From positions 1 through 64,000 of the forward strand of contig CAJYWD010000017.1 of NCBI GenBank assembly GCA_913778505.1: DNA of 64,000 nucleotides. Direction: 5' to 3'. Below are positions 33,026 to 41,110 of this stretch, piece after piece. The notes under the pieces are model-generated. The model ran no database searches. It worked only from the letters and a program-made list of their open reading frames with translations, and was not told the origin of the DNA. The position numbers and the translations under genes were made by a program. How positions within the stretch are numbered: position 1 is the first letter of the stretch; each line of letters begins with the position of its first letter. This stretch comes from an uncultured Chryseobacterium sp. GTDB taxonomy: Bacteria; Bacteroidota; Bacteroidia; Flavobacteriales; Weeksellaceae.

Positions 33026-34309
33026 CTACTTTGTCCGTTTCTCGATTACGGTGTTTGTCACACCCTTGTCAGATAGCTCTTTTTGTGCTTTCACCGCATC
33101 TTCCAGTGTTCTGTATCTGCCGTGTGTGTAATAGAAAATGCCATTTTCTTTGGTCCTTTCCATATCCGGAAGCATTTTCATGACCGCAGATTTGGAATCC
33201 AGTTTATCCTTTCCGGCGTAGATTTCCAGGGTATAATAACCTGTGCCCAGGGCCTGATTCGGAACGAAGCTGATGGATATTGCGTTTCGGAAGCCCGCAT
33301 CTTTTGCTGTTTTCAGATTGGTGTCACGGATAGAAGCGTAATTGGTATTGGCATAGTAATATTTATAGAAACCGTTTTCTTTAATCGGTAGGATATATTT
33401 CAAACCTTTCAATGCAGGGTCGTCCACAGTGTATCGGGATGGCGAGCTCATCAAAAGGATCCGGAAATCATTTTTCAGTGGCTGCTCCACAGGTTTTTCA
33501 GGTTCCGGTTCTTTCACATTGCGATCCACCAGTTTTTTGTAGCTGATGATGGCATTGTAAATACTTTCTGCAATAGACTGCTGACCGTCTTCGGAGGAAA
33601 TGTAGCGCGCGTCATCATAATTATTGACGAAACCGGTTTCTATCAGAATGGACGGCATCGCATTCATTCGCAGCACGTGCAGGTTTTCCTGCTTTACACC
33701 TCTGGACATGCGTTTATCTTTTTTCACAAAATTTTCTTCTACCAGACCGCCAATGGTAAGGCTGGCCTGCAGATATTTACTTTGCTGTATTTTCAGGGCA
33801 ATGAGCGATTCCGGTGAGCTTGGGTTGTAGGATGCAAAGTTTTCCTTATCTTTTTCATCCAGGAAAATTACGTCATTCTCCGCTTTGGCTACATCCAGGT
33901 TGGTTTTGTTCTGATTAGGACCCTGGACAAAGGTTTCTGTGCCCTGTGCCGTAGAGCTGCTGCTGCGGGAGGAATTGACATGGACTGAGACAAAGAGATC
34001 CGCTTTGCTGCGGTTCGCCAGGTCTGTCCTAGAAGTGAGCGAGGGATACTCATCCACCTTCCTGGTATAGATCACTTTGAAATCTTTGCTCTTTTCCAGC
34101 ATCCGTCCCAGTTTCAGGACAATGCCCAGTGTTATGTTTTTTTCCTGCACCAGTCCCAGGTCGCCATAGCTGCGCTGCGCTCCCGTATCACTACCGCCGT
34201 GTCCCGCGTCCAAAACTACCGTGAATTTTTTCTGAGCAAAAATGCTGTTAAAACCAAAGAAAATCATCAGAAGGAAAAAAAATTTCCTATAAAATATATG
34301 GCTTGACAT
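33026..34309 (-). CDS. N-acetylmuramoyl-L-alanine amidase with C-terminal SPOR-like region
   Basis: A 427-residue exported cell-wall hydrolase. Signal peptide (about 1-26, NSIFAQ), then an Amidase_3 domain (about 28-265) with zinc ligands in VVLDAGHGGSDTGA (His37), the following EKN glutamate, SVHVNSS, and ILIETGFVNN with the catalytic Glu. Residues about 285-427 hold a basic, beta-alpha SPOR-like part (YTHGRYRTLEDAVKAQKEL) that would bind septal peptidoglycan. It cuts the stem peptide from MurNAc during division. Divergent from lptD. Confidence 0.9.
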   Translation of the reverse strand: MSSHIFYRKFFFLLMIFFGFNSIFAQKKFTVVLDAGHGGSDTGAQRSYGDLGLVQEKNITLGIVLKLGRMLEKSKDFKVIYTRKVDEYPSLTSRTDLANRSKADLFVSVHVNSSRSSSSTAQGTETFVQGPNQNKTNLDVAKAENDVIFLDEKDKENFASYNPSSPESLIALKIQQSKYLQASLTIGGLVEENFVKKDKRMSRGVKQENLHVLRMNAMPSILIETGFVNNYDDARYISSEDGQQSIAESIYNAIISYKKLVDRNVKEPEPEKPVEQPLKNDFRILLMSSPSRYTVDDPALKGLKYILPIKENGFYKYYYANTNYASIRDTNLKTAKDAGFRNAISISFVPNQALGTGYYTLEIYAGKDKLDSKSAVMKMLPDMERTKENGIFYYTHGRYRTLEDAVKAQKELSDKGVTNTVIEKRTK

Positions 34310-34329
34310 TTTAATCTTTAAAATTTAAT

Positions 34330-34337
34330 TAATTTTG
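34330..34337 (+). promoter_or_regulatory. Promoter -7 box (TAATTTTG) of lptD
   Basis: TAATTTTG, 14 nt before the ATG at 34352, in the 42-bp gap to the divergent amidase gene. Confidence 0.55.
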
Positions 34338-34351
34338 ACGCCGATTACAGA

Positions 34352-36973
34352 ATGACTGCATTGGCTCGAAGTATTTTCAAAAGTATATTACTAATTTTAA
34401 ATATCCTAATTTTTAACAATATTTTATCACAAACTGTGCCTCAAAATATTGATAGAAAAGCTGGTGCGGGAGACTCCGTATCCATTGCGAGGGACACGGC
34501 TAACGTCAAACAGGACAGTATCTTACCAAAGGAAGAGCTATCCGACGTGGTGAAGACCAAAGCCGAATATAAAAGCAGTTCTTCCATTTCTAATAAACAG
34601 ACCTTCCTTACCAAGAAAGCGCAGATCATCTACCAGGATATGCAGATTGATGCAGACTATATCCGCATCGATTGGGAAACAGGGAAGATCTATGCCCGCG
34701 GCGAGCAGGACGAAAAAGGAAAAATCATCAAACCGGCCGTGGCCACGCAGGGCGGAAAGCAGTACGAGTACAACGAGGTGATCTATAATTACAAGACCCG
34801 CCAGGCTATTGCCTTCAACGCGAGAACGGAGGAAAGCGAAGGGGTCATTGTGGCAGAGAAGACCAAAAAGTATAATGACTCTGTCTTCTTTATGCGGAAA
34901 GCCATCTATACTACCGACGAATACTTCATCAAGAAAAAAGATACCCTGCCGGATTATCACATGTCTGCGCCCAATATCAAGCTGATCAAAGGTAAGAACA
35001 ATGCCCAGCTGGTTACGGGACCCATACAGCTTTATATAGAGCAGGTGCCTACGCCGCTGGTAATGCCGTTTGCGATTTTGCCGTTTTCGGACAAGCGTTC
35101 TGCGGGGATTCTGATTCCTAGTTTCGGGGAGCGGCAGGATGTCGGGTTTTTCCTGAACGGTTTGGGCTATTATCAGCCGATTGGCGACCATTTCGACCTC
35201 AGGATTCTCTCCGATTTCTATACCAAAGGTAGCTGGAACATAAAACCGGAGCTCAACTATCTCAAAAAGTACCGCTACTCCGGAAATTTTGCCGCAGATT
35301 ACGGCTACACGGTGCGCGGCATCAAAGGTTTGGCAGATTATTCCAGAACCAAAACTTTCAGGATCGCATGGCGCCATTCCCAGGATTCCAAGGCCAACCC
35401 TTATTTCACCTTCAATGCGAGTGTGGATATCGTGAGCAGTAAGTTCTATAACAATACCGTTAACAATAACTATATCTTCAACGGTAATGTGCTCAATACC
35501 ACGCAGACGTCCAGGATTAATGTGACCAAAAGATTCCTTAATCTGCCTATAACTATCAGTGCCAGTGCGGGCTACAACCAGAATTTTGCCACAGGTCTTA
35601 CCGATATCCGCCTTCCGGATATGACGGTGGCCATCAACCAGTTCTATCTTTTCAAGCCAAAGACTGGTGTGAGATCTGGGCTTCTGGAAAATATCAACGT
35701 CAACACAGGTTTTGCGCTTAGCAATTATGTGACCACTACGGAAGACGAGGTTTTTACTGCACAGATGTGGAAGGATATGAAGACGGGAGCCAAGAATAAC
35801 ATCGCATTGTCTACCAATACCACGCTGGCTAAGTTTTTCACCTTCTCCCTAAGTGCCAATGTGGATAATGTACTCACCACCAAGATCCTGGAAAAATCCT
35901 ATAATCCGATTACCAATCAGGTGGATAACAATTTCCAGAACAAGGTCTCCGGATACTCCACGTTTTCTACCAGCGCCAGCCTGCAGACCATTTTGTATGC
36001 ACAGAAGAACTTCGGCAAGCGTTCACCCATTGTCGCCGTCCGTCACATGATGACGCCAAGTTTCAGCTTCACCTATTCCCCGGATTTTGGCGAGCGCAGC
36101 TGGGGCTATTACCGGGATTATTCCAACGCCAGGGGCGAGATTACGCCGTATTCCATTTTCGAGAACGGTATTTACGGTGCACCTTCTACAGGACTGGTGC
36201 AGAGTCTGGGCTTCAACATCGCCAATAATATAGAGATGAAGGTACGTTCCAAAAGCGACTCTACCGGTGTCAAAAAAGTCAAGATATTTGAAAACCTGAA
36301 CGTCTCCGGGGGCTACAACTTTGCTGCCGAGAAATATAAATGGTCCGTGTTCAGTGTCAATGCACAGTCGTCTTTCTTTAATAATAAACTGAATGTCAAT
36401 TCCAGTCTTACCATAGAACCTTATCAGATTGTTTTTGCCGAAAATAGTGATACAGGCGTGCGCACGGAGAATTTCGGACATTTCAGCCTGCAGGGATTCA
36501 ACCTTCAGCTATCTTATCCCATGAGCGAGGCTATTTTTGGCAAGAAAGAGGAACTTTCCAAAAAATATAAGAAGAAGGGTGAGATACGGAATGAGAATTA
36601 TTATTTTGATGATGATAATTACGCCCACTACCAGCCTACCTGGACACTGAACGTTAATGCCAACTATGCCTACTCCCGCGGTCTGTCCCGGTTTGGAACC
36701 AAGGTGGCTACCGTAGGTCTGGACGGCAGCATCAAGCTAACGCCGTACTGGAACATCAACGGAAGTACCAATTATGATGTGGTGAATAAGACCCTGGCCT
36801 ATACCAGACTGGGCTTCTCCAGAGACCAGCGAAGTTTTACCATTACCTTCAACTGGGTGCCGTTCGGGCAGTTCAAGGTCTATGATTTCTTTATCGGCAT
36901 CAAGGCCAATATCCTGAAGGATGCCGTGAAGTACAAGGAAAGAAGTTTTACACAGCCCAACAGTACTTTTTAA
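34352..36973 (+). CDS. lptD: LPS-assembly protein LptD (putative)
   Basis: An 873-residue outer-membrane protein. After a signal peptide (ending ILSQ) comes an OstA/LptA-like beta-jellyroll (about 75-215: AQIIYQDMQIDADYIRID, KQYEYNEVIYNYKTRQA) and then a large beta-barrel (about 230-870) containing the LptD-type segment PFAILPFSDKRSAGILIPSFGE. It would insert lipopolysaccharide into the outer leaflet with a lipoprotein plug, LptE, not seen nearby. GC content is clearly above that of folK or the 27-30 kb cluster. Confidence 0.82.
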   Translation: MTALARSIFKSILLILNILIFNNILSQTVPQNIDRKAGAGDSVSIARDTANVKQDSILPKEELSDVVKTKAEYKSSSSISNKQTFLTKKAQIIYQDMQIDADYIRIDWETGKIYARGEQDEKGKIIKPAVATQGGKQYEYNEVIYNYKTRQAIAFNARTEESEGVIVAEKTKKYNDSVFFMRKAIYTTDEYFIKKKDTLPDYHMSAPNIKLIKGKNNAQLVTGPIQLYIEQVPTPLVMPFAILPFSDKRSAGILIPSFGERQDVGFFLNGLGYYQPIGDHFDLRILSDFYTKGSWNIKPELNYLKKYRYSGNFAADYGYTVRGIKGLADYSRTKTFRIAWRHSQDSKANPYFTFNASVDIVSSKFYNNTVNNNYIFNGNVLNTTQTSRINVTKRFLNLPITISASAGYNQNFATGLTDIRLPDMTVAINQFYLFKPKTGVRSGLLENINVNTGFALSNYVTTTEDEVFTAQMWKDMKTGAKNNIALSTNTTLAKFFTFSLSANVDNVLTTKILEKSYNPITNQVDNNFQNKVSGYSTFSTSASLQTILYAQKNFGKRSPIVAVRHMMTPSFSFTYSPDFGERSWGYYRDYSNARGEITPYSIFENGIYGAPSTGLVQSLGFNIANNIEMKVRSKSDSTGVKKVKIFENLNVSGGYNFAAEKYKWSVFSVNAQSSFFNNKLNVNSSLTIEPYQIVFAENSDTGVRTENFGHFSLQGFNLQLSYPMSEAIFGKKEELSKKYKKKGEIRNENYYFDDDNYAHYQPTWTLNVNANYAYSRGLSRFGTKVATVGLDGSIKLTPYWNINGSTNYDVVNKTLAYTRLGFSRDQRSFTITFNWVPFGQFKVYDFFIGIKANILKDAVKYKERSFTQPNSTF

Positions 36974-37071
36974 ATGAGGAAGCATCCCGCCGAAAATCAG
37001 GAGATGATCCCATTCTAAGCATAATATTAAAATCTTCCGGCCTCCCACTTCCTACTTCCGTCTAATTTATA

Positions 37072-37079
37072 TAGTTTTG
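37072..37079 (+). promoter_or_regulatory. Promoter -7 box (TAGTTTTG) of ridA
   Basis: TAGTTTTG, 19 nt before the ATG at 37099. Confidence 0.6.
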
Positions 37080-37098
37080 TAGCAATTAAATTTTAACA

Positions 37099-37479
37099 AT
37101 GAAAACAATCATTCATACCTCAGATGCGCCTGCTGCCATCGGTCCTTACTCGCAGGCCTGCCTTGTCAACGGAACGCTGTACATCTCCGGGCAGATCCCC
37201 GTGGATCCGGAAAGCGGCAAGCTGATAGAAGGCATTGAGAAGGAAACGCATCAGGTGATGAAAAACCTCCGCGCCATCCTCGCCGAGGCTGGAATGACAT
37301 TTGATAACGCAGTAAAAGCATCAATTTTCCTCAAAAGTATGGACGATTTTGCGGTGGTGAACGAGATCTATGCCTCGTACTTCAGCAATGACAAGTTCCC
37401 GGCAAGGGAGACCGTGCAGGTGTCCTGCCTTCCAAAAAACGTGGATGTGGAAATATCGATGATTGCTTTCAAAGGTTAG
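37099..37479 (+). CDS. ridA: RidA family reactive enamine/imine deaminase
   Basis: A 126-residue trimeric YjgF/RidA protein that hydrolyses reactive enamines and imines released by PLP enzymes. Signature parts: IGPYSQACLVNGTLYISGQIP, KNLRAILAEAG, and the final block PARETVQVSCLPKNVDVEIS with the substrate-binding Arg and the family Cys. Length is standard. The next gene starts one base after its stop. Confidence 0.93.
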   Translation: MKTIIHTSDAPAAIGPYSQACLVNGTLYISGQIPVDPESGKLIEGIEKETHQVMKNLRAILAEAGMTFDNAVKASIFLKSMDDFAVVNEIYASYFSNDKFPARETVQVSCLPKNVDVEISMIAFKG

Positions 37480-37480
37480 A

Positions 37481-37933
37481 ATGGATTTTCTAAGGAATAC
37501 AATAGGTGTTTTGGCCGGGCTGGCCGTAGCGGGACTCATTATCACATTCGGGATAAAGATAGACTCCAGCTGGATTACCTACAAGGAGTTTGCCCCGTTT
37601 GAGCATTGGGAGCGCCTGCTGCAGACTGTGCAGAAGAAGGATTCCTTCTTTGTGGCACTGCTGTTTTTCGGCGGACTGGGTGTAACCTTCGGCGGCGTAG
37701 TAACAGCTGTTATAGTAAAATATGCAAAAGTGGCCTATGCAATACTCATTGGTTTCATCATGCTGTTCATTGCCATGCTGGATATCATTCTCTATCCGTA
37801 CCATCCTGTATTCTACAAAATCTCTATTTTCCTCATCTTCTTCCCCTTCTCCTGGATTGGTGGCAAGATCACGGAGGTCATCTATGAAAGGCGGAAGAAA
37901 CGCCGGAAGCTTGCACAGAAGAATTTTAAATAA
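37481..37933 (+). CDS. Membrane protein of unknown function
   Basis: A 150-residue protein with four likely membrane segments (about 7-25, 56-80, 83-103, 110-130) and a basic tail (ERRKKRRKL). ATG at 37481 follows the ridA stop by one base; an upstream in-frame ATG at 37463 overlaps ridA and is less likely. No motif recognised. Confidence 0.72.
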   Translation: MDFLRNTIGVLAGLAVAGLIITFGIKIDSSWITYKEFAPFEHWERLLQTVQKKDSFFVALLFFGGLGVTFGGVVTAVIVKYAKVAYAILIGFIMLFIAMLDIILYPYHPVFYKISIFLIFFPFSWIGGKITEVIYERRKKRRKLAQKNFK

Positions 37934-37936
37934 TAA

Positions 37937-37968
37937 ATAAACCACCGGATTAGCTGGTGGTTTTTTGT
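37937..37968 (+). terminator. Intrinsic terminator of the ridA unit
   Basis: AAACCACC and GGTGGTTT arms then TTTTTT. Confidence 0.9.
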
Positions 37969-37994
37969 TCTGTTAGTACACGTGTCCACAGTAT

Positions 37995-38215
37995 AAGCCT
38001 TCCTGCCAAAACTATGATAAAATGACAGGCTAACCTTTCAAAATCATAGGTCCGCCTGCGAAAAGGCTAGGCCGGACTAACAAAATCACAGGCACGCCTG
38101 CCAAAACTATAGGCACGCCTACCAAAACTATAGGCACGCCTATCCAAAAGGTAGGCGAGCTTATTAAATTAATAGGCGAACCTGCCATGGAAGTAAGCTG
38201 GCCTGTTCCCTAAAA
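37995..38215. repeat. Phased array of degenerate 21-bp repeats
   Basis: Nine units start at exactly 21-bp steps (38027, 38048, 38069, 38090, 38111, 38132, 38153, 38174, 38195). Each reads about AGGCACGCCT (an AGGC-nn-GCCT palindrome) followed by 11 bases near RCCAAAACTAT. A tenth unit at 37995 is offset by 32 bp. The units at 38090 and 38111 differ at one base; the outer units are more diverged. Stops interrupt translation. The array lies between two terminators of convergent genes. Confidence 0.92.
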
Positions 38216-38254
38216 AAAGCCCGCCTAGGAGTTTGCAGGGCGGGCTTTTTTAGT
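38212..38254. terminator. Bidirectional terminator
   Basis: AAAAAAGCCCGCC and GGCGGGCTTTTTT arms with a 13-nt loop; it closes the hypothetical gene on the minus strand and also works on plus. Confidence 0.88.
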
Positions 38255-38268
38255 GTATGGTTTAAATA

Positions 38269-38751
38269 TTATTCTTTGTCCGGTGATTTATGATCATTGC
38301 CTTTGTTGGCAAACCTGTTGTTCCAGGCATCTACCTCTCTCATGGCAAGATCAAGTGCCGCATCATTTTGCCTGGATATTTCCAGGTTGGCTTTGTATCG
38401 GTCTGCAAGAGTCATGATATCAGCGGATGCACCCAGCTGGATTTCCTCAACCGTTTCCAGATTTTGCAAGATGGCCATCCTGTTGCCTTCCAGGTTGCTG
38501 TAGTAATCCATCAGACCATTAAGTTCCGCCGGATTATCTGCACGGCTCAGCGCATCGGGGAATTGTGTTGCAATTCTTGATATCAATCTTGCGTAGCCTT
38601 CTCTGCCCTCTGCCATGGTGCGCATGCCGGGCTTCTCATCATCCGTGAGGTTGATTTTATAAGGTTTTAGTGGATTAAGTGCTGCGGTAATGGTTGCAGT
38701 GTAGGTATCCGTGATAGACTTCGCCGGAATGGAGATAATGTACTTTCTCAT
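38269..38751 (-). CDS. Helical protein of unknown function
   Basis: A 160-residue soluble protein, mostly helical by composition (heptad-like LNGLMDYYSNLEGNRMAILQNLETVEE) with no signal peptide or known motif. Ends in a charged tail. Not recognised. Single gene downstream of asnB on the same strand, 215 nt away and behind the asnB terminator. Confidence 0.7.
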   Translation of the reverse strand: MRKYIISIPAKSITDTYTATITAALNPLKPYKINLTDDEKPGMRTMAEGREGYARLISRIATQFPDALSRADNPAELNGLMDYYSNLEGNRMAILQNLETVEEIQLGASADIMTLADRYKANLEISRQNDAALDLAMREVDAWNNRFANKGNDHKSPDKE

Positions 38752-38904
38752 CTTTTTGTGTTGTTTAGGTTAAAACTTAAATTTCGTTATCGGGATAAAA
38801 TTAAAATAAATTTTGATATGAAATAAAAAATTTTAAAAAAAAATTAAAGTGTATTACCTGTTGGGATTTTTTGCTGTGGCAATTGTTGATAATCCCGTAT
38901 AAGA

Positions 38905-38937
38905 ATCAAAAACCCACAAGCCAAAACTTGTGGGTTT
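38905..38937 (-). terminator. Intrinsic terminator of asnB
   Basis: AAACCCACAAG and CTTGTGGGTTT arms; on the minus strand followed by TTTGATTC. Confidence 0.85.
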
Positions 38938-38966
38938 ACAAATAGTATAGTTAGTTTAAATAAATT

Positions 38967-40628
38967 CTAATAAGCCGTCTCGTGCACTTTCACGGCACGG
39001 CCGCTCGGGTCGTTCATTTTTTTGAAGGCTTCATCCCATTCCAAAGCTACAGGAGTAGAGCAAGCTACGGACGGAACCGAAGGCACACAGCTCGCAGCAG
39101 AGTCACTTGGGAAATGACTTTCGAAGATGGTTCTGTATCGGTATTCTTCCTTACTCATTGGCGTATTGATCGGGAAACGGAATTTGGCATTCGCCATCAT
39201 GTCATCGCTTACTTCATCTTCGGCCACCTGCTTCAAGGTGTCTATCCAAGAGTAGCCAACACCATCGCTGAACTGCTCTTTCTGTCTCCAGGCAATGCTT
39301 TCCGGTAGCAGATCTTCGAAGGCTTTTCTCAGAACCCATTTTTCCATGTGCTCCGGTGTCACCATTTTGTCTTTTGGATTGATGGTCATGGCCACATCCA
39401 TAAATTCTTTATCAAGAAAAGGAACTCTACCCTCGATGCCCCAGGCCATTAGAGATTTGTTGGCTCTTAAGCAATCATAAAGATGAAGTTTGCCTAACTT
39501 TCTTACTGTTTCTTCGTGGAAGGCCTGTGCAGAAGGCGCTTTGTGGAAATACAAATATCCTCCGAACAGCTCGTCAGAACCCTCGCCCGACAGAACCATT
39601 TTGATGCCCATAGATTTAATAACTCTTGCCAGAAGATACATTGGTGTGGAAGCTCTGATGGTGGTCACATCATAAGTCTCCAAGTGGTAGATCACATCTT
39701 TGATAGCGTCCAGGCCTTCCTGAACCGTGTATTTGATCTCGTGGTGGACAGAGCCGATGTGGTCTGCTGCCTTTCTTGCTGCTGCCAGATCCGGTGAGCC
39801 TTCCAGCCCGACCGCAAAACTGTGAAGCCTTGGATACCAGGCCTCCTGCGTGTCGCCACTCTCGATTCTTTGTCTTGCATATTTGGCAGTGACTGCAGCG
39901 ATAATTGAAGAATCCAGGCCTCCGGAAAGCAGCACGCCATAAGGCACGTCACTCATCAGCTGTCTGTGGACGGCCTCTTCCAGGCCTTTCCGCACGGCTG
40001 CGATATCCGTCTCATTGTCCTTAACATTGTCGAATTCCGTCCAGTTGCGTTGGTACCACTGTTGCAGCACCTGGCCATCCTTGCTGTAAAGAAAATGACC
40101 GGGTAGGAATTCTTCAATTTTATTGCAGACGCCTTCAAGTGATTTCAGTTCAGATGCTACGTAGAAGCTTCCGTTTCTGTCCCAGCCCATGTACAGGGGA
40201 ATAATGCCCATGTGGTCTCTGCCGATGAGGTAGGCATCATTCTCTTCATCATAGAGTGCGAAGGCAAAAATGCCATTGAGTTTCTCCAGAAAGTTTTTGC
40301 CGTCTCTTCTGTACAGCGCAAGAATCACTTCGCAGTCCGACTGCGTGAGAAAGTCATACTCCGGAAATTCTTTTCTCAGTTCCTGGTGGTTATAGATCTC
40401 GCCATTCACGGCCAGTGCTACCTTTTGATCCTTGGTGAATAAGGGCTGCTTTCCGGATGTAGGATCTACGATTGCCAATCTCTCATGGGAAAAAATAACA
40501 TTGTCATGCTGATAGATCCCGGACCAGTCTGGCCCACGGTGCCGTATTTTTTTGGACATTTCCAGAATCTGAGGTCTTACCGTATCATTTTTTTGTTTCG
40601 TGTCGAACACACATACTATTCCGCACAT
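38967..40628 (-). CDS. asnB: Asparagine synthase B (glutamine-hydrolysing)
   Basis: A 553-residue enzyme: aspartate, ATP and glutamine to asparagine. N-terminal glutaminase domain with the nucleophile Cys2 (MCGIVCVFD), RHRGPDWSG and NGEIYNHQ; C-terminal synthetase domain with the PP-loop LLSGGLDSS (about 235-243) and VLSGEGSDELFGGY. Full length for the AsnB of E. coli type. Divergent from purA across 482 bp. Confidence 0.95.
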   Translation of the reverse strand: MCGIVCVFDTKQKNDTVRPQILEMSKKIRHRGPDWSGIYQHDNVIFSHERLAIVDPTSGKQPLFTKDQKVALAVNGEIYNHQELRKEFPEYDFLTQSDCEVILALYRRDGKNFLEKLNGIFAFALYDEENDAYLIGRDHMGIIPLYMGWDRNGSFYVASELKSLEGVCNKIEEFLPGHFLYSKDGQVLQQWYQRNWTEFDNVKDNETDIAAVRKGLEEAVHRQLMSDVPYGVLLSGGLDSSIIAAVTAKYARQRIESGDTQEAWYPRLHSFAVGLEGSPDLAAARKAADHIGSVHHEIKYTVQEGLDAIKDVIYHLETYDVTTIRASTPMYLLARVIKSMGIKMVLSGEGSDELFGGYLYFHKAPSAQAFHEETVRKLGKLHLYDCLRANKSLMAWGIEGRVPFLDKEFMDVAMTINPKDKMVTPEHMEKWVLRKAFEDLLPESIAWRQKEQFSDGVGYSWIDTLKQVAEDEVSDDMMANAKFRFPINTPMSKEEYRYRTIFESHFPSDSAASCVPSVPSVACSTPVALEWDEAFKKMNDPSGRAVKVHETAY

Positions 40629-40663
40629 CTTATTATATGTTGATTTCAGTTAATATTATGATG

Positions 40664-40671
40664 CAAACATA
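40664..40671 (-). promoter_or_regulatory. Promoter -7 box (TATGTTTG) of asnB
   Basis: Minus-strand TATGTTTG, 35 nt from the start; a TTG lies 17 nt further upstream (40686-40688). Confidence 0.6.
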
Positions 40672-41019
40672 GAGCAATAGATTTTCAATTAAAATTATTT
40701 TCTATAATTGATTTAAATTTTTTAGATTATTGCTTTTATTTTTATTTAATTTTAATGTAAACAGTGGGTTTTTAATATTTATCATGGATATTTTATTCTC
40801 TTTTGAATCGAAGTAAATGTATTGATTAACCATAATCGATAATTTGGAGGAGTGGCTTATATTTTTTTACATGAAGCTTAAAAAAATAAAAAATGTGGGT
40901 AACGCTGAAAAAAAAATCACAAAATGTATTGCAGGTTAGAAAAATTGTACGATTTTTGTAACGAAAATTGTATTACTGATGCATCACTGCATTTGTAATT
41001 TTTTCATCATTTGTGTTTT
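40672..41019. other. Intergenic region between asnB and purA
   Basis: Very AT-rich, no supported gene. On the plus strand TTG (40968) and TGCATTTG (40988-40995) are spaced like a promoter with one mismatch, just ahead of the terminator at 41022. Confidence 0.5.
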
Positions 41020-41051
41020 TGCCCTCTTATTCATCATAAGAGGGTTTTTTT
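41020..41051 (+). terminator. Orphan terminator hairpin upstream of purA
   Basis: CCCTCTT and AAGAGGG arms around 9 nt, followed by TTTTTTT. It points along plus but no gene precedes it on that strand. It may be an attenuator or end a small RNA. Confidence 0.75.
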
Positions 41052-41076
41052 ATTTTGTCCGCTGGTGCATATCCTT

Positions 41077-41084
41077 TAACTTTG
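41077..41084 (+). promoter_or_regulatory. purA promoter (TAACTTTG)
   Basis: TAACTTTG with a TTTTG 22 nt upstream (41053-41057), both after the orphan terminator; 26 nt from the ATG. Confidence 0.7.
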
Positions 41085-41110
41085 CAGATAATCTAAAAAA
41101 AGTAAAATAT

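Noticed and set aside
34538-35377. Long 279-codon reading frame opposite lptD
   Set aside because: It runs antisense to a well-supported lptD coding sequence, has no recognisable domain, and its composition mirrors the lptD codons.
37995-38215. CRISPR array
   Set aside because: The 21-bp units are contiguous and degenerate, with no unique spacers, no constant repeats of 25-40 bp and no cas genes.
40871-40939. 22-residue lysine-rich peptide (MKLKKIKNVGNAEKK...) as a bacteriocin precursor
   Set aside because: Too short, no core peptide, and no modification, export or immunity genes nearby; AT-rich DNA gives such frames by chance.
40979-41110. N-terminal extension of purA
   Set aside because: It would start before a strong terminator and the promoter, and adds a hydrophobic stretch absent in the family.
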